A stretch of DNA of 64,000 bases, taken from NCBI RefSeq assembly GCF_000430845.1, contig NZ_KE387264.1, positions 287,268 to 351,267 of the forward strand, read 5' to 3'. Made by a program: the position numbers and the translations under genes. The DNA is from Chryseobacterium gregarium DSM 19109. Its GTDB lineage: Bacteria; Bacteroidota; Bacteroidia; Flavobacteriales; Weeksellaceae. Shown in pieces: positions 42,052 to 51,142 of the stretch; position 1 is the stretch's first letter, and every line of letters starts with the position of its first letter. The notes under the pieces were generated by a model, which worked only from the letters and a program-made list of their open reading frames with translations, searched no databases and had not been told where the DNA came from.

Positions 42052-43350
42052 ATGAAAAAATTAACTTTAATCGCAGCAGCAGTTTTATCTCTTACTGCCT
42101 GTCAGAATGATTCTTTAGCAGATTCTTCAAACGCTTTCGATATGAAGTCGGCTTCGGCTGAGTATATCACTGCAGCGTCCCTTCCTGTGACTACGGTAAA
42201 TGCTGATATTACTACCAATACTACCTGGAGTGGAGTAGTAGAGCTTGACGGTAATATAGCGGTGAAAAATGGTGCCAAACTAACCATCCTGCCCGGAACA
42301 TTTATCAAAGCGAAACCAAACGCTTCCGGAGAAGGAAGAGGGGTTTTAATCGTTACAAAAACAGGTTCAATTGATGCTACGGGTACAGAATCTCAGCCTA
42401 TCATCTTTACCAGCTACAGATTACTGGATGGTAATGAAGATACTACTGCCGTTCCCGGAGATTTCGGAGGGGTCGTTTTATTAGGGACTGCTCCTACCAA
42501 TGTACCGACTACAACTACTGTAGAAGGATTAACCGGAGCAGATTTCCAGTTTGGAGGTACGGTCTCTAATCACAATGCAGGGATCATGAAATACGTGCGT
42601 ATTGAGTTCGCCGGTTATGATTTCGCTGGTGCTAATTCCGGTAACGAGGTGAATGGTCTAACATTGGCCGGTGTCGGAAGCGGGACTACTTTAGATCACA
42701 TCCAGGTTTCTTACGGTCAGGATGATTCTTTCGAATTCTTCGGAGGTACGGTAAACGCTACCAACTTGGTGTCTTTTGCTGCAGAAGATGACAATTTTGA
42801 TTTTGATAATGGCTATACAGGAACGATCTCTTGTGCACTTTCTTTGGCAGATTATAATTCCAGTCATACAGTAAGCGGCGGAAGTCCTGATTCCAACGGT
42901 ATCGAGTTGGATAACAATGCGGGGGGTACTGCTACTGCATTGCTTACGCACCCGGTAATCAATAACCTTACGATCATAGGAGCCGGTTCAGGTGTTGCCG
43001 GACAAGGTTTAGCCTATGAAAACGGTATCCATATCAGAAGAAACGGTTTATTAACTTTAAATGACGCCGTAGTTACAGGATATCCTACAGGGATCAGGGT
43101 AGAAGGGGTAGGTTCCCAGTTATCTTCAGCTTCTACGTACAGCTCGATCAAAGTACATGGGTTCACAACTGCTGTAACAGGTACAGGGACTGCAGGAATT
43201 CCTGCTGCGAACTTGGTGGTTTCGTCAACAGCTAGTGCTTTCGGAATATCTCAGCCATTCTTTAACAATGGAGGATGGAATGTGTCACCAAGAAACTGTG
43301 GAAATTTCACAGGTATCTGGACAAAATATAATTTCTCAATTGTAGAATAA
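42052..43350 (+). CDS. Surface lipoprotein with parallel beta-helix repeats
   Basis: 432 residues. Lipoprotein signal with Cys17 in the lipobox LTAC. The chain is rich in G, T, N and V and reads as short beta strands (WSGVVELDGNIAVKNGAKLTIL, GGVVLLGTAP, GLTLAGVGSGTTLDHIQVSY), the hallmark of right-handed parallel beta-helix proteins. Similar Bacteroidota lipoproteins often follow TonB receptors and probably sit on the cell surface, binding or presenting a substrate. No catalytic motif seen. A clear terminator follows, so this gene ends one transcript. Confidence 0.8.
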   Translation: MKKLTLIAAAVLSLTACQNDSLADSSNAFDMKSASAEYITAASLPVTTVNADITTNTTWSGVVELDGNIAVKNGAKLTILPGTFIKAKPNASGEGRGVLIVTKTGSIDATGTESQPIIFTSYRLLDGNEDTTAVPGDFGGVVLLGTAPTNVPTTTTVEGLTGADFQFGGTVSNHNAGIMKYVRIEFAGYDFAGANSGNEVNGLTLAGVGSGTTLDHIQVSYGQDDSFEFFGGTVNATNLVSFAAEDDNFDFDNGYTGTISCALSLADYNSSHTVSGGSPDSNGIELDNNAGGTATALLTHPVINNLTIIGAGSGVAGQGLAYENGIHIRRNGLLTLNDAVVTGYPTGIRVEGVGSQLSSASTYSSIKVHGFTTAVTGTGTAGIPAANLVVSSTASAFGISQPFFNNGGWNVSPRNCGNFTGIWTKYNFSIVE

Positions 43351-43366
43351 TAAGCTCAATTAAAAT

Positions 43367-43399
43367 GCAGGGATGGTATTATAGCCATTCCCTGCTTTT
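43367..43399 (+). terminator. Intrinsic terminator after the beta-helix lipoprotein gene
   Basis: GCAGGGATGG and CCATTCCCTGC form a stem of about 10 pairs with one bulge, followed by TTTTATTT. Confidence 0.65.
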
Positions 43400-43432
43400 A
43401 TTTCAAACTAAAAAACTTTAATAATTGGTATT

Positions 43433-44350
43433 ATGAAAAAATTAATTTTATTTTCTGTTCTGTTTTTATCCCAGGCCGTATGGGCACAACTTCCTGTCTG
43501 GAGCAATTCTTTTGATACCCCGGCTTCTTTACAGGGATGGACTTTCCATGATGTGAACGGAAACGGAAACGGGTGGGTTCAGGGACAGAATATCTATCAT
43601 AACGGAACTGCTTTGGCATATGGAACTGCAGGAGTTCTCCGCCATTCCATTAACTTGGTTCCCTCCGGGAATGCCACCGGTTTTGCAACGGAAAACGACT
43701 GGATCATTTCCCCTGAGATCGATCTTACGGGTGCAGGCGGAACCATCACACTGGCCGGTTATATCGGAAGACAGAGATCCACCCATGCAAGCGTGAGCAG
43801 AGATATTTATATTTTCGTAAGCACGCCTCAAAAGCAGGTGCCTGAACTGTCTGATTTCCAGCAACTGGCAACCGAGGCGCAAAATGCGGGCGGAGCATTA
43901 TATAAGTTCAGCGCTACCACGGCCACGTTGCCGTCCGACCTTACCCAGTTTGCGGAATCTTTGGTCAATATTTCAGCTTTTGCAGGAAAAAAGATCTATC
44001 TGGGCATGTGGTCAAACAGAATCACTTCCGGCGGCGCTGCAAATTCGCAGAATATCAATATTGATGAAATGGCTATTTATTCATCCGTTTTAAAAACAAA
44101 TGACGTAAAAACCGTTAAAAATCTAACCAGAGTAATGGAAAACCCTGTAAACAGTTCTTTACAGTTACAGCTTAATCCGGCTTTAAAAGAAAATACAGCC
44201 ACAGTGACGGTTTACAATAGGGCAGGGCAAAAAGTCTGGATGTCTAAATATTCAAAAAACATGAATGTTTCGGCACTTTCTGCAGGACTTTACATCGCTG
44301 AGGTTTCAGACGGAAAAATATCAGAAAAATTGAAATTCATTAAGAAATAA
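43433..44350 (+). CDS. Type IX secretion substrate with cleaved-adhesin-like domain
   Basis: 305 residues: signal peptide (about 1-19, ending VWAQ), a choice-of-anchor/cleaved-adhesin jelly roll (about 22-215, starting SFDTPASLQGWTFHD and with ENDWIISPEIDL), and a C-terminal type A sorting domain (about 235-305; VYNRAGQKVW, LSAGLYIAEVSDG, ending KLKFIKK). The last part directs export by PorSS/T9SS and anchoring to the surface. No enzyme module, so it is probably adhesive or substrate-binding. Lies between lipoprotein genes in the TonB-receptor region. Confidence 0.88.
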   Translation: MKKLILFSVLFLSQAVWAQLPVWSNSFDTPASLQGWTFHDVNGNGNGWVQGQNIYHNGTALAYGTAGVLRHSINLVPSGNATGFATENDWIISPEIDLTGAGGTITLAGYIGRQRSTHASVSRDIYIFVSTPQKQVPELSDFQQLATEAQNAGGALYKFSATTATLPSDLTQFAESLVNISAFAGKKIYLGMWSNRITSGGAANSQNINIDEMAIYSSVLKTNDVKTVKNLTRVMENPVNSSLQLQLNPALKENTATVTVYNRAGQKVWMSKYSKNMNVSALSAGLYIAEVSDGKISEKLKFIKK

Positions 44351-44457
44351 TTGGTCTTAAGCAAGCCCATAGCTTTGAAAAAATAACCATGAAAACTTTT
44401 AAAATAATGGTATGCTTACCCAACTGACGTATCCGATTTAGTTTTTTTATAATCCTT

Positions 44458-44488
44458 ATTGCCCTGCTTTCGGGTGGGGCAATTTTAA
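44458..44488 (+). terminator. Probable terminator after the T9SS substrate gene
   Basis: ATTGCCC (44458-44464) pairs with GGGCAAT (44477-44483) and is followed by TTTTAATT. The loop is longer than usual (12 bases). Confidence 0.45.
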
Positions 44489-44518
44489 TTCAAATTTTAT
44501 TATTCTAATATATTTTCG

Positions 44519-45259
44519 ATGAAAAAGATCATAGCTCTGACCCTCTTTACCTTACTGTTTTCCTGTACCGATGATAATACTTTAGAGGTATATGATAAAG
44601 CGCAAAAACCTGCAGAAGTCAATATTAAAGGATATTCCAAGCCGGATATTCTTCAATTGAGGCTTAACGGGTCGCCGGTACCGATCAACGGGAAAGCTTC
44701 TTACACCGACAAAATAGAAACCCAGCTTCAGTTCGTGCTGGATAAAGATGAAAGCAGTGAACTTGGGATCTATAACAGCGAAACAGGAGCCCAGGTTGCA
44801 AAATACAGTATAACATACGATAACATCAATGATTACAAAAGCCTGAGTTTCTTTAATCTTCCGGGGATTTTCCTGAAGACCTATGCCGTAAAACCTCAGG
44901 TAAACCTTGGGAAAGTAGGGTTTGAATTTATTTTCCCCAACTTGGGGGAATTCTCAGGTTCTTCCCTGACGAATGTTAAAGGGGTTCTGAAAAGAGAAAA
45001 CGGAGCAGTGCTGGCTGAGTTCGACAACATCGGGAAAGAGAATTTTACAGCGGTAAAAATCTATAATTTCTTCAGTACTTCCGCTCCGGTTTATCTGGAA
45101 TTATACAAGCCGGGAACCATGGAACCCTACACCGGTTCCGGCCTGATCCAGGTGAAGATCAAGCAGGACATCGGAGCGAATATGATGGTGATTCAGGAGA
45201 AAATGGAGAACGGAATAGTAGTGCTAAAAGGAGATATTGACGTAGCCGATTATCTGTAA
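44519..45259 (+). CDS. Lipoprotein of unknown function
   Basis: 246 residues with a lipoprotein signal (Cys16 in LLFSC, followed by TDDN, the acidic surface-export type often seen in Bacteroidota). The rest is predicted mostly beta and I recognise no domain. It ends 4 bases before the S41 peptidase gene, so the two are probably translated together and may work together at the surface. Confidence 0.8.
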   Translation: MKKIIALTLFTLLFSCTDDNTLEVYDKAQKPAEVNIKGYSKPDILQLRLNGSPVPINGKASYTDKIETQLQFVLDKDESSELGIYNSETGAQVAKYSITYDNINDYKSLSFFNLPGIFLKTYAVKPQVNLGKVGFEFIFPNLGEFSGSSLTNVKGVLKRENGAVLAEFDNIGKENFTAVKIYNFFSTSAPVYLELYKPGTMEPYTGSGLIQVKIKQDIGANMMVIQEKMENGIVVLKGDIDVADYL

Positions 45260-45263
45260 AACA

Positions 45264-46631
45264 ATGAAAGTAATAAAAATATTTTTTACATTTTGCATAT
45301 TGCTGGCTGTTTTAGCAGGTATGGCCGTAATGTCGTGCAGTGAAACCGATGACGGCTTACCGGAATTTCCCGAAGGGAGCACCGAATCGGTCAACGTATG
45401 GGTTCAGGACAGCATGAGGCGGTATTATTACTGGGCAGAGCAGATGCCTGCTAAACCGGATTACCACCTTCCCGTAAAAGATTTTTTCAAAAGCCTGTTA
45501 TCCTCCCAGGACCTGTTTTCCTATATCGTGGATACCAAAGATGCTTCCTCATACCCGCGCTCCATACGGGGAATGTATGGTTTCGACTATGCGGTTTTAC
45601 AGCTCGGAAACGGTGAGGTCGTTACCGTTATCAAACTCGTCCTTACCGGTTCTCCCGCAATGAATGCAGGGCTAAAAAGAGGGATGGTCATAAAAAAAAT
45701 CAACGGTACCGCAATTACAGCTTCCAATGCGGGACCGCTGACCTCCTCGCTTCAGGATCAGACCGTTATTCAGCTGACGGTGGGCGACTGGCAGGATGAT
45801 ACGGTGGTTCATGAAAAGGACGTGACGGTATATTACGGATATTCTTTAGCACAGCCTGTTCAGTCTAAAATTATTGAAGAGGCAGGTAAAAAAACAGGAT
45901 ACCTGTATATCTACGATTTTCCCGACGGCATGACGCAGAGCCTGAATCAGAAATTCAGTGCTTTTAAAGCGGCAGGCGTCCAGGAACTTGTCCTTGACCT
46001 CCGTTACAATTACGGCGGTTCGGTTTCATCAGCGGCCGCCCTGTGCTCGTTGATCCCTTCAGGAATATCAGCCGGCTCACCATTCATCACCTATAAAGGA
46101 AACAAGAACGGGGGAGAAGTGAAGCGTACCTTTTCACAGCAGATGGCTTACGATCCCAATGCGCTCGATTTTAATACGCTTCATGCCAATTCATTAGGAC
46201 TGAATAAAGTGTATATCCTTACCTCGGAAAGTACAGCTTCAGCTTCGGAGATTGTCATCAATAATTTAAAGCCTTACCTGCAGGTGATTCAGGTCGGAGA
46301 GAAGACGCTGGGGAAAGATATGGCAGGCTTTGCCATTGAAGACAGGCGGAAGCCCAAGAAGATTTCATGGCAGATCCACCCCGTTATCTATAAAGTTTTC
46401 AATGCATCCGGAGCAGGCGGCTACAGCAGTGGGATTGCTCCGCAGGTGTCCGTTGACGAGTACAATATGTTGCCTCTTTTGCCTCTGGGTGATCCTGAAG
46501 AGACTTTGCTGGCGTCGGCTTTACATAAGATCTATTCAAAACCATCCCATGACAGACAGGTTTCAGACGATGATCAGAAGCTGAAAGTCTTATTTCAGAG
46601 TGACAATCCTTTTGCCGGAACGGCAAGATAA
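45264..46631 (+). CDS. S41 family (C-terminal processing) peptidase, lipoprotein
   Basis: 455 residues. Lipoprotein Cys25 (MAVMSC) with SETDDG after it; an N-terminal helical part (about 40-100), PDZ domain (about 105-185, with GSPAMNAGLKRGMVIKKING) and the S41 tail-specific protease domain (about 205-400). The catalytic serine is in TASASE (about residue 326) and the lysine in GEKTLGKD (about 351). It cleaves proteins near their C-termini outside the inner membrane. Operon with the lipoprotein gene before it and the small coiled-coil gene 12 bases after it. Confidence 0.9.
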   Translation: MKVIKIFFTFCILLAVLAGMAVMSCSETDDGLPEFPEGSTESVNVWVQDSMRRYYYWAEQMPAKPDYHLPVKDFFKSLLSSQDLFSYIVDTKDASSYPRSIRGMYGFDYAVLQLGNGEVVTVIKLVLTGSPAMNAGLKRGMVIKKINGTAITASNAGPLTSSLQDQTVIQLTVGDWQDDTVVHEKDVTVYYGYSLAQPVQSKIIEEAGKKTGYLYIYDFPDGMTQSLNQKFSAFKAAGVQELVLDLRYNYGGSVSSAAALCSLIPSGISAGSPFITYKGNKNGGEVKRTFSQQMAYDPNALDFNTLHANSLGLNKVYILTSESTASASEIVINNLKPYLQVIQVGEKTLGKDMAGFAIEDRRKPKKISWQIHPVIYKVFNASGAGGYSSGIAPQVSVDEYNMLPLLPLGDPEETLLASALHKIYSKPSHDRQVSDDDQKLKVLFQSDNPFAGTAR

Positions 46632-46643
46632 TCTTCAGCGGAC

Positions 46644-46910
46644 ATGCAGGGAATAGAGCCTAAGTTTCACAACAGTCTTGCCGAACGCATCGAAGTGTAC
46701 CGGTGTCTGACCGAAGCCCTTGAAGACCATGAGGCCCGGACATCGGATATTGTGTCAAAGTCGTCTGAATTAATGGATCTGTATGAAGAATATTTAACCA
46801 ATAAAAAGAAGCTTGAAAAAAGCATTAAAGACTACAAACAGTTTCACGACGGCCTCCGGAAAGTGATTACTCCGAAACTCCGCGAACTGAAAAGGAAATT
46901 GAAATCCTGA
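46644..46910 (+). CDS. Small coiled-coil protein, unknown
   Basis: 88 residues, highly charged, almost wholly helical with heptad spacing (DLYEEYLTNKKKLEKSIKDYK). No signal peptide. It starts 12 bases after the S41 peptidase stop. I recognise no family; it might be a chance open frame, but length, charge pattern and spacing favour a gene. Confidence 0.55.
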   Translation: MQGIEPKFHNSLAERIEVYRCLTEALEDHEARTSDIVSKSSELMDLYEEYLTNKKKLEKSIKDYKQFHDGLRKVITPKLRELKRKLKS

Positions 46911-46999
46911 AAGATGAATCCGCAGAATCAAAACAATGATCAGCATGCTGTTTTTATTTTAGGGTTCAAAGCATAAAATGTTCTGAAAAAGATTTCAGC

Positions 47000-48469
47000 T
47001 TATTTCCCCTTAAGATAATCCGCCGCATTCGTATTCCCGGGATTTAATTCGAGCGATTTTCTATAATTGAGGACTGCTTCTTTACGCCGCCCCACGGTTT
47101 CAAGTATTTCCCCATAGCTGTCATACCCATTGGCACTGTTAGGGAATAATAAAGTATTTAACCTGAAAACAGACAGAGCTTCATCCTTTTTACCCATACC
47201 CAGTAGCTGATAGCCCCACGCATTCACTTCATCTTCTGTCAGTCTGAACGTTTTATTCTTTTTCTTAAGCTGCCTGTAGACCGAATCTATATTTTGAAAC
47301 CCTTCTCTCATCAGGCCACTCCGCAATAGCTTCATATCCGGGCTCAGTCCGAAACCGTTTTCTGCTTTCATATCCGGGATATAATACCCGGCTACTTCAT
47401 CAATCATCCATTCGGGATTGGAACCCTGGAGGTTGGTTAAAATAATAATCGATAAACGGTCTTTCGGATAAACGAATAAAGCCGAACGCATGCCGCCGAC
47501 CGGTGCGGCTGCCGGATGTTCATCCCGTACTACCGTAGGCCACCCCAGTGCATAGCCGTTGGTAAGTTTGTTAAAGCCGTCAACATGGCCGTTATTGAGT
47601 TTTGTCGTGGTGAATAGTTCCTCAAGGCTCTCTTTCTTATGCAGTAATTTCCCGTCTTCCAGGGCGATCAGCCATTTGCTGAGGTCTTCAGCCGATGAAA
47701 TGATTCCTGTGGCAGTCCTGAAGAAAACAGGGAAAGTAGCAAATATATTGTGCAGCTTTCCGTCATTGATCCATTTTCCGTCGGTGTTGATCAGGGTAGA
47801 ATAGGCTCCGGCACTGTTCGGGATGATGTCATTTGAATCCCCGAACCGGGTAACTGTCATTTCGCATGGCGTGAACTGACCGTCTTCAATGAACTGTGTA
47901 AAATGTTTCCCGCTCAGCCGGGTGATGATTCTTCCTAAAATGAGATAGCCGGTCTGGTTATAACTGAATTTTTCCCCGGGAGCGGATTCCACAGGAAGCT
48001 TTTTAACAGCTTCCCAGTTGCTTTCTTCACTGCCGTCGCCTAAAACCTGTTCCTTTTGGTCAATATTATTCGGAAGTCCTGAAACATTACTGAGTGCCTG
48101 CCTGATCGTAACGGTTTCCCATCCGGCCGGCATGTCTTTTATATACAGGGAAAGAGGATCGTCTACCTTCAGCTTTCCCTGTTCCTGAAGCTGCATAACG
48201 GCCACCCCTACAAAAGCCTTGGTCATGGAGTTGATAGAAAATACGGTACTGTTTTTTGTCGCAGCCTGCTGTTCAATATTCGCAAGCCCGTAATGGCTGA
48301 GTTTAACCAGTTTCCCGTTTCGGATCACCGCCAGCTGAAGTCCCGGTATTTTCATCCGGGCCATTTTATCTTTAATATACAGATCGATGCTGTCCGGAGT
48401 TTTCTGTGACGAAACCCGGTTGGAAAAAAAGATAACGAAAAATAAGGAACATATTTTTATAAGGTTCAT
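47000..48469 (-). CDS. Serine hydrolase of the beta-lactamase/class C family with C-terminal TPR
   Basis: 489 residues: signal peptide (1-21), a class C beta-lactamase-like domain (about 25-355) with SxxK at Ser81-Lys84 (SMTK) and the YxN-type motif as YNQ (170-172), then a helical tail with a TPR-like motif (about 400-485, ANGYDSYGEILETVGRRKEAVLNY). Members act as D-Ala-D-Ala peptidases, esterases or amidases and most are not resistance enzymes. The TPR tail is common in flavobacterial versions. Located after the cold-shock gene on the same strand but cut off from it by a terminator. Confidence 0.88.
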   Translation of the reverse strand: MNLIKICSLFFVIFFSNRVSSQKTPDSIDLYIKDKMARMKIPGLQLAVIRNGKLVKLSHYGLANIEQQAATKNSTVFSINSMTKAFVGVAVMQLQEQGKLKVDDPLSLYIKDMPAGWETVTIRQALSNVSGLPNNIDQKEQVLGDGSEESNWEAVKKLPVESAPGEKFSYNQTGYLILGRIITRLSGKHFTQFIEDGQFTPCEMTVTRFGDSNDIIPNSAGAYSTLINTDGKWINDGKLHNIFATFPVFFRTATGIISSAEDLSKWLIALEDGKLLHKKESLEELFTTTKLNNGHVDGFNKLTNGYALGWPTVVRDEHPAAAPVGGMRSALFVYPKDRLSIIILTNLQGSNPEWMIDEVAGYYIPDMKAENGFGLSPDMKLLRSGLMREGFQNIDSVYRQLKKKNKTFRLTEDEVNAWGYQLLGMGKKDEALSVFRLNTLLFPNSANGYDSYGEILETVGRRKEAVLNYRKSLELNPGNTNAADYLKGK

Positions 48470-48641
48470 CTGAAGTATTTTATAGGTATAACAATACCGG
48501 CTTAGGTTGTATTACATCACCGTAAAGATAATCTATGATCACCGGTGTTAACAGGATAGGATGGTTTTGTTCGAAAACCTACTTATAAATACCGCTGAAA
48601 AGAAGTATTTCAGCATCCGATGGATTATTGATAATCCGGAC

Positions 48642-48679
48642 AAAAAAAATAGCAGATAACACTGCTGTTATCTGCTATT
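48642..48679 (-). terminator. Intrinsic terminator of the cold-shock gene
   Basis: A perfect 14-base stem (AATAGCAGATAACA with TGTTATCTGCTATT) around CTGC/GCAG; on the minus strand it is followed by a run of T. It lies 37 bases after the cold-shock stop codon. Confidence 0.85.
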
Positions 48680-48715
48680 GTAATAAAATAAAGAAAGTTT
48701 AACCTTTCTTCAAAA

Positions 48716-48907
48716 TTATGCTAAACGTACGTTAACTGCGTTAACGCCTTTTGTACCGTTCTGTAATTCGTAAGTTACGACATCATTTTCACGAATGTTA
48801 TCTACTAAACCTGAAGTATGTACGAAAACATCCTGTCCACCTGTTGATGGTGTAATAAAACCAAATCCTTTGGCATCGTTAAAGAATTTTACTGTTCCTT
48901 GTTGCAT
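48716..48907 (-). CDS. Cold-shock protein, CspA family
   Basis: 63 residues, a single OB-fold that binds single-stranded RNA and DNA. RNP1 is KGFGFI (13-18) and RNP2 is DVFVH (25-29). The gene has its own promoter, an unusually long leader of about 250 bases and a strong terminator, the usual arrangement for a cold-regulated csp gene. Confidence 0.95.
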   Translation of the reverse strand: MQQGTVKFFNDAKGFGFITPSTGGQDVFVHTSGLVDNIRENDVVTYELQNGTKGVNAVNVRLA

Positions 48908-49161
48908 TGTAATATATTATAAAATTATTGTATTAAATTTTTGGCTTTTGCCGTTACCGGGCTGATTTTACATCAGTACGGGTTTAAATCGATTTGTTAA
49001 CAAAAATGATGGGGATATTTTTTAGAATCTTGAACGGTTCAAGGTGAAAAAAATGATTCATCTGATATAATGATGACAAACTTAGCGGCTGATAAAGCGA
49101 AGACTGATAGAAAAGAGTAAACTCTGAAATTTCAGAAGAAGCATTTGGCAGTAGCCTGATT
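48908..49161 (-). promoter_or_regulatory. Long 5' leader of the cold-shock mRNA
   Basis: About 250 untranslated bases between the predicted start of transcription and the ATG. In E. coli cspA a leader of this type folds differently in the cold and controls translation; a similar RNA switch is plausible here but I did not compute the fold. Together with the promoters at 49168 and 49315 this accounts for the 524-base gap 48908-49431. Confidence 0.5.
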
Positions 49162-49167
49162 ATTCTA

Positions 49168-49198
49168 CAAATGTACGTATAATTTATTGAAAAGCAAA
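49168..49198 (-). promoter_or_regulatory. Promoter of the cold-shock gene
   Basis: On the minus strand TTTG (49195-49198), 19 bases, TACATTTG (49168-49175): complete match to the Bacteroidota consensus, including the spacing. Confidence 0.7.
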
Positions 49199-49314
49199 TT
49201 TTTTTTAAGTTTTATTTATTTTCTGTCAAGAATTAACATTCCGTTCATCGTGGGAGTACCGAATAGATATCCTGTAAATAGATAGGGGACCTTATCCTAA
49301 TTCAGTTTTCTGGT

Positions 49315-49322
49315 TATCTTTG
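49315..49322 (+). promoter_or_regulatory. Possible promoter -7 box of the EamA gene
   Basis: TATCTTTG fits TAnnTTTG on the plus strand; it would give a leader of about 100 bases before the start at 49432. No TTG at -33. Confidence 0.35.
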
Positions 49323-49431
49323 CCGGACCGTCCGGAACCTGGGATGTGCGCCGGTTATGCGTTCCATTTCTCCCGGACTGTCTGATATAATAAATCGGTA
49401 AGTTTAATCTGATGAATCCCGTACTGAAACA

Positions 49432-50334
49432 TTGAATACACTGAAATATAATCTTGCCGCGGTGCTGGCATTCTCTATCTGGGGCACTTTCAGCCTGGTG
49501 CTGAAGCCGCTACATGCCTACAGCGCGCTGGATATCCTTTTTTACCGGGTATTCATCGGTGCACTGGTCATGTCGTTGATCACGGTCCTTTTTAAGAGGA
49601 ATGCGCTCAGGGAGAACTTAAAGCATTTCAGGTCTTTGCCGCGAAAAGCCAGGCGGAGCGTTGCCTTCCTGCATGTCGGAAGCAGTATTTTACTGGCCGC
49701 CAACTGGTTTTCTTTTATTTATGTGATGAACCATATCAGCGTAAGGGCCACTTCAGTGGCATATCTGGTCTGCCCCATCATGACCACGATCCTTGCGTTC
49801 TTTGTACTGAAAGACAGGCTGACGAAACTCCAGTGGTTTTCCGTAATGCTGAGCGGGATGGGATGCATCCTGCTGTCTTATGCAGATATGGCTGATATGG
49901 TATACAGCAGCCTGATCGGCTTTACCTATGCCTGTTATCTGGTCAGTCAGAAAAAAAACGGTCAGTTTGATAAATTTCTGGTCCTCAATGTTCACATCCT
50001 GATATCCGCATTGGTCCTGCTGCCTTTTTTTCCTTCATTTTCCGGGCCTGCGCCTTCGGAATTGAAGTTTTATTTCTATGTCGGGATTATTGCTGTCGTT
50101 TACACCATTATCCCATTACTGTTAAACCTGTATGCGCTGACGGGCATCAGCTCGTCAAAGGTGGGAATGATCCTGAACATCAACCCTATTATTGCCTTTG
50201 TTCTGGCCGGAGTGGTGTATCACGAGCCGTTAGGCGCCTTGCAGACAGGGGCTTATGCACTCATATTCTTTGCCGTACTTGTTTTCAATGCCGGGAGCAT
50301 TTTCAAGTCGGATACCCGGAAACCCGTTCAGTAA
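49432..50334 (+). CDS. EamA/DMT-superfamily transporter (RarD-like)
   Basis: 300 residues with ten membrane helices in two EamA repeats (about 5-140 and 150-290). It begins with LAAVLAFSIWGTFSL, typical of RarD-type permeases. The start is a TTG at 49432; no in-frame ATG comes early enough to keep the first helix. A seven-codon open frame beginning with ATG at 49412 overlaps this start and could couple translation. Substrate unknown, probably an amino acid or other metabolite. Confidence 0.88.
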   Translation: MNTLKYNLAAVLAFSIWGTFSLVLKPLHAYSALDILFYRVFIGALVMSLITVLFKRNALRENLKHFRSLPRKARRSVAFLHVGSSILLAANWFSFIYVMNHISVRATSVAYLVCPIMTTILAFFVLKDRLTKLQWFSVMLSGMGCILLSYADMADMVYSSLIGFTYACYLVSQKKNGQFDKFLVLNVHILISALVLLPFFPSFSGPAPSELKFYFYVGIIAVVYTIIPLLLNLYALTGISSSKVGMILNINPIIAFVLAGVVYHEPLGALQTGAYALIFFAVLVFNAGSIFKSDTRKPVQ

Positions 50335-50441
50335 CAGCTTCGTATCATCCGGAAGTCATCCATGAAAAAGGGAAGATAGGTCCAGGCGTATTGGTATACA
50401 ATCATGGCAGCATAATTGTATCTCCACTCTATAAAAAAACG

Positions 50442-50777
50442 ATGGAAAATTTAAATATTTCCCCTTTCAGCATGATGTCTCTGATCGTTCCTTTCATCAT
50501 GACAGCCATCAGTATCTATTATGCGTCCAAACGCTTCAATACGGAAGCCATACTTTTAACGGCCGGCTCAATACTTGTTTTCGTGACTGCTGTATTTGCC
50601 GTTTTCATGCCTTACCTGATTTGGAGCCGGCATATGCCAATGGATGAGGTGTCCTTGTATTATGGGGTGCTGGGGACAATTACCTTTATAGGAAACCTCC
50701 TTTTCGCCATAGGCTTTTTTATGCTGGTGCTTACCGTCATCAGGAAGAATGAAGCAGGGGCCGCTAAAAAGCTCTGA
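50442..50777 (+). CDS. Small three- or four-helix membrane protein, unknown
   Basis: 111 residues from the ATG at 50442 (the frame stays open to 50391, but the extra residues are polar and non-conserved in look). Membrane helices at about 9-27, 35-57 and 77-100. No recognised family. About 107 bases after the EamA gene on the same strand. Confidence 0.6.
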   Translation: MENLNISPFSMMSLIVPFIMTAISIYYASKRFNTEAILLTAGSILVFVTAVFAVFMPYLIWSRHMPMDEVSLYYGVLGTITFIGNLLFAIGFFMLVLTVIRKNEAGAAKKL

Positions 50778-50830
50778 ACCCATTCCTGTTGATATTTCTT
50801 ATCGTTTTAAGTATGGATGAACACCGCCTT

Positions 50831-51094
50831 TTATACTGCCGTAATAAAGGCAAAAAGCCCGAATATGATGCCCGGTGAATTGGCCATGATAATCGGCATA
50901 TCCCTTTCAGGTTTTTTCATGAACCCGTAGACGACCCACAGGGTACAGTTCACAGCGGCCACCAGCGGCTGCAGCCATTCCCCTTTGTTGCCGGCTAGAT
51001 TGCTCCGGATCTGCGGAATGTAAGAGACATACATGGCCATAGCGGTGGCCGTGGCTACCCATCCCAATACTTTGAAAAATTTTTCGTTGTCCAT
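50831..51094 (-). CDS. SemiSWEET sugar transporter
   Basis: 87 residues with three membrane helices. The PQ-loop signature YIPQI (about 24-28) and the NCTLWVVYG segment (about 49-57) are characteristic of SemiSWEETs, which work as dimers and move mono- or disaccharides down a gradient. Length is typical for the family. Convergent with the small membrane protein gene. Confidence 0.85.
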   Translation of the reverse strand: MDNEKFFKVLGWVATATAMAMYVSYIPQIRSNLAGNKGEWLQPLVAAVNCTLWVVYGFMKKPERDMPIIMANSPGIIFGLFAFITAV

Positions 51095-51116
51095 AATTTG
51101 TGTTTTAAATGAGTAT

Positions 51117-51142
51117 CAAATATAAGTCAAAGTGATTTGCAA
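51117..51142 (-). promoter_or_regulatory. Promoter of the SemiSWEET gene
   Basis: TATATTTG (51117-51124) on the minus strand, with a TTG (51140-51142) 15 bases upstream, slightly closer than usual. Leader about 16 bases. Confidence 0.45.

Noticed and set aside
47000..48469. Beta-lactamase resistance gene
   Set aside because: SxxK is present, but overall layout and the TPR tail match general serine hydrolases; there is no evidence for antibiotic hydrolysis.
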